Below are positions 57,971 through 64,000 of a DNA stretch of 64,000 nucleotides, one piece after another. Source of the DNA: Leishmania martiniquensis (lineage: Eukaryota; Euglenozoa; Kinetoplastea; Trypanosomatida; Trypanosomatidae); NCBI RefSeq assembly GCF_017916325.1, contig NC_090151.1:452001-516000 (forward strand), read 5' to 3'. Each line of letters starts with the position of its first letter. Position 1 is the first letter of the stretch. The position numbers and the translations under genes are program-made. The notes under the pieces were generated by a model that saw only the letters and a list, made by a program, of their open reading frames with translations, did not search any database and was not told the origin of the DNA.

Positions 57971-60900
57971 TCACTTCTCATTGATGATGAGAAACAGGCT
58001 CCACTCGCGGTGCCGGTTGCTCGGCTCCGATGTCACGCCCATCGACACGTTCACGTGGGAGGTGCGCAGCATGTTCTCTAGCCAGCCGAGGTCCGCCAGT
58101 GCGTGCCACGCGTTTCGGGCGTAGCGCAGGCTTGCCTGGCCAGCCGGAAGCGCGATGCAGGACAGCTGTGGTTCAGCTGGTAGGGTTGATGCCATGGCAG
58201 GGGTTGTAAAGGTAGACGTTGCGGAGAGCGGCGCTGGCGGATGCCGGACATCGGACACACTGCCTTGTGCAATAGAGATGCTGCCAACGTTGCCAGCACC
58301 GCCGGTACAGCGAGTGGCGCTGCTCGCAGATGACGCAGATACCAACCTGCTCATCACGACGCCCGTTACACTGGAGATGGTCGAAGTAATGAGAGACCCT
58401 GCACCCTGCAGGTAGTGCCACGTGACAGGCAGAAGCCCCACCAGATCCTCCCCGCTGCCTTCAGCTACGCCACGAGGAGAGCCACTGATGGCGCTGCTCT
58501 GGCCAGCAGTAACAGAGGGCTCTGCGGCAGAGGGCATGGGAGAGGCAACACCGGCCTCGCCGCAGCCCGCAGTCTTCACATTCGGCACCGCTGCTTCTTC
58601 GAGGTGGCGCCGCGAGCGCCACCTCGACAGCCGCGCGACGACAGGGCCGTAGAGAGTCGGCGCCACGTCCGCCACCTCGACCCCAAGTGTTGCGCCGTTG
58701 GCCGACGTTGCCAGCCGAACGGCAAACTCTGGCACCTGAGGCACGGGTCGCCAACACACACCCGCGTCCAGGGCTGTCTGGTGCAGCGTGACGAGGTTGA
58801 CGCGGAGCCGCACACTCACATCGAGGAACCCGAACGTGGAGCTGACCGCGCAGCTCATGCGACGCAACACATCGATGTGGCCAGAGAAGTGCGTGCCGCG
58901 CCCCACTCGTGCGCTCCAGCCCCAATACACATTCACACCGCGAGGCTTGCGGTAGCGAAGCGACAACCCAACGCCCATTTTGATGTGGCGCGGTTTCCAC
59001 CATGGCGTAGTGGAGCGCGCTGCGTCCTCGGCCACCTCGGACGCAGCGCGGTTCCAAAGCCACTCATCCGTCGTTTCTAGCACACACCGCTGGTACCAGT
59101 AGAGCCACTCCGGTAGCGGCGCCGCGCCAGCGCTCCCGACCGCGGAAGCGGCCTCTAGTGGTATTGCGAGGTCGTGCGGCGCCGCGCTCTGTGCGTTATC
59201 GGAGTCGCTTGCTGTGTGAGCAGTTGGTGAACTGCTGTGCGGCTGCCGGAGGGCAGAGACCGGAGGTGGGGGCATGTGCGTCGGAGATGAGATTGCGTTG
59301 GAAACGGGGGAGGTTTTGGTCACCCCTGCGCTGCCTGATGTGCTGGACGGGGTCTCTCCCGTCGACCTATCGGTTCTCGAGTGTATACCGTTCATGTGCG
59401 CCCCCGGCGCTGAAGGCGTGGAGGGGGGGCCAGCTCTCTCCGCGCTGCGAGGCTGTGCATCGGCGACAGGCGTGATAACAGCAGAGGTGCCAGTGGCCCC
59501 GTTAGCGAGAGGCGCTGCTGCTGCGGCTTCGAGAGAATGTCTCGTCCCTGCCTGGTTCAGCCCGAGGAGGCACTGCATCTCAGCTCCAGAGGAAGCGGCA
59601 GTGGTGCCATGACCGCGACGCATCTCTTCCACAGCCCGTGTTCGCCGTCCCAGCATCACGACGAAGCCATGCATGTATACAACAGGGTCGTCGATTACAA
59701 TGGAGCACTCTGTCATCTCTGTGCGCGCCACGTACTCGCACACTGGCAGCAGCGCGTCACCGGAGGGTAGCGGGGTAACACGAACATTCAGTACCCCGGT
59801 CCACCGCCGCGCCCCCCAGTACCAGAACAGCTGAAGGGCATTGTAGACCTGTAGCTGCCCTTGACGTTGCGAGGCCATCACTGGCCCTAGGCGCGGCTGC
59901 AGGGTGGGCGGTGAAGTCTGTAGACTGCCCTCTGCTGCCTGCGAATCTGCTGCGCCGACCGCCATCACGGTGTCTGCAAGGCTGCAAGGCTCCTGCTCCG
60001 CGGCACTGCGATTCGTAGCGAAGTTCGCCGTTGAGCTCGACCGCGGTGCGGGGAGAGCCGTCACGACCCCCACGGGTGACGTCCCGCTGCGACTTCTGTG
60101 TTCGCCCATTGCCGGCTCCATGCGCCGCGGTAGTGCCGGCTGCTCCTGCCGATAGTATGTGTTCATCTGGTGATACCCGGCACCGGTGAGGAGGCCCATC
60201 AGCACACCGAATGACTCCCTTCGGTACACCGAGTCGAAGCCGTACATGATGCCCGCAGCGCCGTACTTCGATGCGCTTTTCACCAACAGCGGAGGTGCCG
60301 TTGAGGGCGACGACAACGCGCGTGACCGCTGTGCACTGCCCGCCATGGCCGCCGGCGCAGCCATGCCGCTGCTGCTGCCGCCGCTGGCCAAGGCTGCTGT
60401 TGCTGGGGCCGCCACCACGCTTGTCGCTTCCGTCGATAAGCCTACCGTGTGTGCCAGTGCCGCCGAGAGTGCCGCAGTGCCTCCAGTACCCGCTCCCCCG
60501 GCCGGTTCACCGGGTGCCGCCCCCCACGCATCTGACTGCGGCTGCTGTTGCTGCTGGGGCACCGTGTCGTTTACTTTGAGGGCGTAGAGCTCCGAGTGGC
60601 CGCCCCCACTGCCTCTCGCCGCGGCTGCGGTGCCGCCGTTCATCCCGGGAGTGTAGTACGGCGACGCTGCGGAAAGTCTTAGGTGTTGCGACGCGGTCGG
60701 CTCCCCTATGGCCGAGAGCGGCCCCTCAGCCGCTGCCAAATCATTTGCAGCCGCCGCTGGCGCCAGGGAGGCCGAGGGCCCATGGCTTACATGCGCGCGC
60801 CGTTTATTTTCCTGCTTCACGTACGCCAGCGCCACATGGGGCATGTTCGCTGAGGCGTCATCGACAAGCGTCAGCGCCTTGGCGCCCTGCCCAGTCTGAA

Positions 60901-61006
60901 GCACTGAACGAGCGACCGACCTTACTGGAGCCCAGTCAATGATGCGCAGCGGCGCCGGGGAGAGCTGGTAGTCGAAGGTGCGATGCAGGTTGGTGTCGTA
61001 CGACAT
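57971..61006 (-). CDS. Hypothetical protein, possibly beta-rich in its C-terminal half
   Basis: Protein of 1011 aa, family not recognised. It begins MSYDTNLHRTFDYQLSPAPL and has Ala/Ser/Gly-rich disordered stretches at about 75-330 and 480-640. Between and after these are segments with alternating hydrophobic residues: WTGVLNVRVTPLPSGDALLP, then HIKMGVGLSLRYRKPRGVNV, VYWGWSARVGRGTHFSGHI, VSVRLRVNLVTLHQTALDAG and VRLATSANGATLGVEVADV. Such amphipathic strands, plus the final strand EWSLFLIINEK at the very C-terminus, suggest a membrane beta-barrel, for instance of the mitochondrial outer membrane. This is inference only; a soluble beta-sandwich is the alternative. ATG at 61006 is preceded by a modest splice signal. 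Confidence 0.82.
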   Translation of the reverse strand: MSYDTNLHRTFDYQLSPAPLRIIDWAPVRSVARSVLQTGQGAKALTLVDDASANMPHVALAYVKQENKRRAHVSHGPSASLAPAAAANDLAAAEGPLSAIGEPTASQHLRLSAASPYYTPGMNGGTAAAARGSGGGHSELYALKVNDTVPQQQQQPQSDAWGAAPGEPAGGAGTGGTAALSAALAHTVGLSTEATSVVAAPATAALASGGSSSGMAAPAAMAGSAQRSRALSSPSTAPPLLVKSASKYGAAGIMYGFDSVYRRESFGVLMGLLTGAGYHQMNTYYRQEQPALPRRMEPAMGEHRSRSGTSPVGVVTALPAPRSSSTANFATNRSAAEQEPCSLADTVMAVGAADSQAAEGSLQTSPPTLQPRLGPVMASQRQGQLQVYNALQLFWYWGARRWTGVLNVRVTPLPSGDALLPVCEYVARTEMTECSIVIDDPVVYMHGFVVMLGRRTRAVEEMRRGHGTTAASSGAEMQCLLGLNQAGTRHSLEAAAAAPLANGATGTSAVITPVADAQPRSAERAGPPSTPSAPGAHMNGIHSRTDRSTGETPSSTSGSAGVTKTSPVSNAISSPTHMPPPPVSALRQPHSSSPTAHTASDSDNAQSAAPHDLAIPLEAASAVGSAGAAPLPEWLYWYQRCVLETTDEWLWNRAASEVAEDAARSTTPWWKPRHIKMGVGLSLRYRKPRGVNVYWGWSARVGRGTHFSGHIDVLRRMSCAVSSTFGFLDVSVRLRVNLVTLHQTALDAGVCWRPVPQVPEFAVRLATSANGATLGVEVADVAPTLYGPVVARLSRWRSRRHLEEAAVPNVKTAGCGEAGVASPMPSAAEPSVTAGQSSAISGSPRGVAEGSGEDLVGLLPVTWHYLQGAGSLITSTISSVTGVVMSRLVSASSASSATRCTGGAGNVGSISIAQGSVSDVRHPPAPLSATSTFTTPAMASTLPAEPQLSCIALPAGQASLRYARNAWHALADLGWLENMLRTSHVNVSMGVTSEPSNRHREWSLFLIINEK

Positions 61007-61078
61007 TTTCGTTGCAGCGCTTAATTATATTCACGCGCTCCTCGTCTCTTCTGTTTTGACGGCCACACGAGCGAGGAC

Positions 61079-61080
61079 CT
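61079..61080 (-). promoter_or_regulatory. Candidate spliced-leader acceptor AG for the 1011-aa protein gene
   Basis: A short T-rich tract (TTTTTTTTCTCG, about 61086-61098, minus strand) is followed by TCGAG with AG at 61080-61079. No ATG occurs before the start at 61006. Confidence 0.35.
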
Positions 61081-63284
61081 CGATACGAGAAAAAAAATGT
61101 GTATTGGTGTGCATGTGTGCTCCTCTCTTGCGGCAGATCCGGCGGGAGCAGCGACTCGGCTACTCGTCACGGATGACCGTTCCAGAGAGGCAGACGCGGG
61201 AGGCGTGCGCAGGGAGAAGAAATACAGGAGGGCGCGCGGAGAGCCACGCTCACAGAAGAATAGCGTAGGAGGTTGCTAATGGAGGAGGTGGTGGGAGTGA
61301 TGGTGCAGTTTCTTCCAGAAGACGCAACGCGGACTTCTCTGTGGCGAATGAGGGTTAGGGTGTGTGAGATGGAATCGGTGGACAGACAAAGAAGCTGATC
61401 TGCGGGGAAAAGGATGGCGCGTGTGAGTAAGTGCGGGGGAGTCGAGAGGGAGGGGAGGAGCGCCGAGTTGCTGAGCCTGTGCGCCTTTGCGGCACTGTTC
61501 CTCTTTGTTCCAGATTTTGTTTGGGTGTGCTGCACGCGAGATGAAGGCCAATCGCAGCGAGTTCGAGAAGAAATGGCGTGGGGAAATGGGGAGGAGGAGG
61601 GCACCAGCCAAAACGGGGAAGAGCGTTGGCGGAGGATCTGTGCATACACATACCATGAGGACCGGCTGCGGAAGGTGGGCACAGGGAGCGCCTTGCGCTC
61701 CGACAGTGCGGCGCGGTCAGCGGCATCATTGGGTGATGCCCCTCTTTCCGCTCGTGCCTTCGTCTCGGTCCCCGTCACCACAAGCTTGAAGGAATGCGCC
61801 ACCGTTTTCGTCACGCCCTCCACGCGTGCTGAGGCGTTTTGCCTCCCTATCCTGCGCTTTTTTTCTGCCTTGCTTCCCGGGGTCTGTCAATTGGCTCCGC
61901 ATCCGCCACGTCCACCGCTGCGCGTTCTCGTCTCCACCCACTCTTTTTCGTCGTGTCTGTCGCACATGAACGACGGAGGACGAGGGGCAGGAGGAGGGAG
62001 GAGGCGGTCTGAAGGCAGCGGCGCGCATGGGCACTAAGAAAAAAGAAATGGCAACAAAGGAATCGAGCTTATAAATACACACACACAGGCGGGCACTGCG
62101 TGTGTGTACAATTTGGAGGGAGGAAGAGGGAACGCGAAGCGTAAGAGCTAAGATGGCTTTATAGGGACCTGCGCGAGGAGGAGGAGGAGAGGGGCGGAAA
62201 CGATGACAGCAACAGAGAGGACAGACACTCACCCTTTCGGATCGCCTGGCCAAACAGCGTGCGCTCTCGCAAACGCACGCAGCTGGACGGAGAGAGAGAG
62301 GGAGGGAGGGGCAGGGGCAGGGCTGGTAAAGGAGGAAGGGGAAGGGGTGACGATGTACAGCGAAGGTCTTGTTGGCAACGTATAAGTGAGGAGGGAGTGG
62401 GGCAGCTGTGTGCGTGTGTGTGCATGTAACCGAGAGACGCGCAGGGACAGAAATGCATGCGCTTGGGCAATGCTTTTCTGAATGGCGAGCGATCGTGCGG
62501 GGTGGTGGTGGTGGGGGTAAGGTGAATGAGTGGATGGGTAGTCGCCGCGATGCGCATATGTTGACTGACGTACACACAAGGGGAAAGGGAAGATAGGTGC
62601 GCGGAGGGGGAGGAAAAGGAGGAGGGAGCAACACCACTGGCGGTGTGTGTGTATGTGTATGCCTTTGTGCCGGTGATGCACCCCGACGGACAAGATCGAA
62701 AAGATATGGGAAACCGCCTCACAAAGGAGGCACGGATAAGGAGCGACACCGGCTGCGTGCAGCCCATGTGAGAGTGCGCCGTCCCTCCCTCCCCCTTCCC
62801 TCTCATCCGATCCCTTCCCGCTGCGTTCACAGCCCACCTATTGCCTCCGCCACGCACCCCTTTCTCCTCCCCCACATTTTCACCCGTTTCGCCACTTCGC
62901 GCGTGTCCGCATTTACCGACGCGTAAAGGACTGAGCATGGGCTCACGGCCACCTGCGCTGGGCGAGAGGGGTGACGATTATGCCGCAGAGCAGCGGGGGT
63001 TGAGGAGCGGGGCAAGGGGTCTGTGAGCGAGGCATGGAGAGTACAGGGACGAGTGCGTGGGGGTGGGGGTGGGCAAGAGGCCATGAACCAACAAGGGAGC
63101 GAATGCGGAAGCGAACATCAAGATGCTCTGAGACAGAGAAGACCCTCCAAAGGACATGGGCAGAGAAGTATGTCGTAGAGGCCCCCCCATGCGAGGGTGC
63201 GCCTACACACACACGCGTGTACACATCTGTACATACACGCATTTCCATGCACCATACAGCACTGCAGGGCCTTCACATGACACA

Positions 63285-63322
63285 GGGGAGAGAGGGAGGG
63301 AGGGGAGGGAAGGTGGGGGGGG
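63285..63322 (+). repeat. GGGA-rich block with quadruplex potential
   Basis: Repeated GGGA/GGGGA units ending in a run of eight G. The minus-strand transcript carries the pyrimidine complement about 175-210 nt after the cytochrome c stop. Confidence 0.7.
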
Positions 63323-63495
63323 TGCTGGAGGGTGCGCCAGAGACGCTCAGGGTGCCGTCAAAGGAATCTCCCCACTGAAGACCAATCGACAGAGAGGGAG
63401 AGGGAGGGGGGCGGCTGCGACTGCTTTCGGCGTGGAGTTGCCCCTTCGATGATGGTGCGCTCTGGCCGCCTCACGAGGGGTCGAGTGGAATGACT

Positions 63496-63840
63496 TCAAT
63501 CCTTAAGGCTCATGAGGTAGGCGATCACGTCAGCGCGCTCCTGCGGCTTCTTGATGCCCGCGAATGACATCTTCGTGCCAGGAATGAACTTCTTCGGATT
63601 CTCCAGGTACACGTCCAGCACCTCCGGCGTCCAGACAACCCCCGACTCGGCGTTCGCCTTGCTGTACACAAAGCCCTCGGCCAGGCCGGAGCGGCGGCCG
63701 ACGATGCCGAACAGGTTCGGGCCCACGCCGTTGGAGCCGCCCTTGGTGGCGGTGTGGCACTGGGCTGCGCGGCCCTTGAACAGCTTCTCCCCACGCTCCG
63801 CGTCACCGGGGGGGAGGGGGGCACGAGCCTTCGGCGGCAT
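63496..63840 (-). CDS. Cytochrome c, kinetoplastid single-cysteine type
   Basis: Protein of 114 aa, the mitochondrial intermembrane-space electron carrier between complexes III and IV. The haem site is AAQCH at 25-29: only Cys28 is available for a thioether bond, in place of the universal CxxCH, and His29 is the proximal ligand. This one-cysteine site is a hallmark of Euglenozoa, which lack the usual maturation machinery. [13 protein letters not shown], the [19 protein letters not shown] region with Met91 as distal ligand, and a terminal helix [11 protein letters not shown] are all normal. A basic N-terminal extension ([17 protein letters not shown]) is typical of trypanosomatid cytochrome c. 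There is no cleavable presequence, as expected. ATG at 63840 is the only sensible start. Confidence 0.97.
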   Translation of the reverse strand: MPPKARAPLPPGDAERGEKLFKGRAAQCHTATKGGSNGVGPNLFGIVGRRSGLAEGFVYSKANAESGVVWTPEVLDVYLENPKKFIPGTKMSFAGIKKPQERADVIAYLMSLKD

Positions 63841-63865
63841 GATGAGGAGTGTAAGAGGATGTGGA

Positions 63866-63867
63866 CT
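63866..63867 (-). promoter_or_regulatory. Candidate spliced-leader acceptor AG for cytochrome c
   Basis: TTCTTCTCTCCACC (about 63873-63888, minus strand) is followed by GGCCCAG with AG at 63867-63866, about 25 nt before the ATG. Confidence 0.45.
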
Positions 63868-64000
63868 GGGCCAAGGTGGAGAGAAGAATGTGTGCGTGTG
63901 CGCGCGCGAGTACCTGGCGAGAGGGAGGAGGAAGTGCCTGACAGGGAGGGAGCTGAGGGCAGCGGAGACGAGAGGAAGCTCCGCGAGGGCCCCGCGCGGT

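Larger units (their letters stand above)
61007..63495 (-). other. Long intercistronic region downstream of cytochrome c
   Basis: About 2.5 kb, the longest gap. I found no credible gene: the open frames are Pro/Ser/His-rich translations of simple sequence. It holds CA/TG runs (about 62078-62108, 62411-62425, 62643-62662), many G/A tracts (about 62290-62345, 62600-62630) and the G-rich block at 63285-63322. It may largely be the cytochrome c 3' UTR. A degenerate SIDER-type retroposon could be hidden here, but I cannot identify one by eye. Confidence 0.6.

Noticed and set aside
61167..61823. 218-codon minus-strand open frame
   Set aside because: Its first third looks less biased, but the rest is Ser/Pro/His-rich repeat translation with no known motif. 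Orthologue conservation would be needed to revive it.
61726..62637. 303-codon minus-strand open frame in the longest gap
   Set aside because: Pro/Ser/His-rich translation of CT and CA repeats, with no balanced composition or splice-linked ATG that I could support.
1..64000. Strand-switch region, tRNA or rRNA cluster, transposon or telomeric repeat
   Set aside because: All credible genes are on one strand; I saw no tRNA-like cloverleaf, reverse-transcriptase motif or telomeric hexamer array. Degenerate SIDER elements cannot be excluded without an alignment search.

Overview
The window looks like a piece of a trypanosomatid nuclear chromosome, most likely Leishmania or a close relative such as Leptomonas, Crithidia or Endotrypanum. 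Five things point there: (1) fourteen intronless protein genes all lie on the minus strand, as in a polycistronic transcription unit; (2) gaps of about 0.8-2.5 kb are full of CA/TG microsatellites and G/A-rich tracts, which are polypyrimidine in the transcript; (3) most gene starts have a polypyrimidine tract and then an AG, the layout of spliced-leader trans-splicing; (4) coding sequence is GC-rich, with very long proteins full of low-complexity insertions; (5) the cytochrome c has the single-cysteine AAQCH haem site that is diagnostic of Euglenozoa.

Transcription runs from high to low coordinates. In that order the genes are: cytochrome c (63840-63496); a 1011-aa protein that may be beta-rich in its C-terminal half (61006-57971); a diacylglycerol-kinase-family lipid kinase (56446-54260); a 99-aa single-pass membrane protein (53118-52819); a 2196-aa protein starting MGCKTS (51557-44967); a 1882-aa cytoskeletal-looking protein (44181-38533); an Sm/LSm protein (37350-36922); a 2129-aa protein starting MGCANQ (35470-29081); a 1826-aa probable mitochondrial protein (28206-22726); a giant cullin (21589-15008); a 1216-aa protein with four degenerate dsRNA-binding-like modules (13413-9763); a divergent cyclophilin (9006-7897); an OSCA/TMEM63-type channel (6424-2234); and the N-terminal part of delta-COP (1220 to the left edge). 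Several open frames run upstream of these starts, but only from GTG or TTG. I used the first ATG that fits the splice signals.

The genes do not form one pathway. In trypanosomatids neighbours are co-transcribed whatever their function, so adjacency says little about role. The functions cover respiration, lipid signalling, ubiquitin ligation, RNA binding, vesicle coats and mechanosensitive ion flux.

The strongest lead for something undescribed is the pair of giant proteins at 29081-35470 and 44967-51557. Both begin with a myristoylation plus palmitoylation signature. They share at least three collinear conserved blocks set in disordered sequence, one of which resembles the YG..(I/V)....GG strand motif of the MACPF/CDC/SNTX superfamily. 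Other points of interest are a cullin almost three times the usual length, a cyclophilin with altered catalytic residues, a Cys-rich insert in the lipid kinase, and compound TG/G-quadruplex/CG repeats between genes. No mobile elements, rRNA, tRNA or CRISPR features were recognised by eye.
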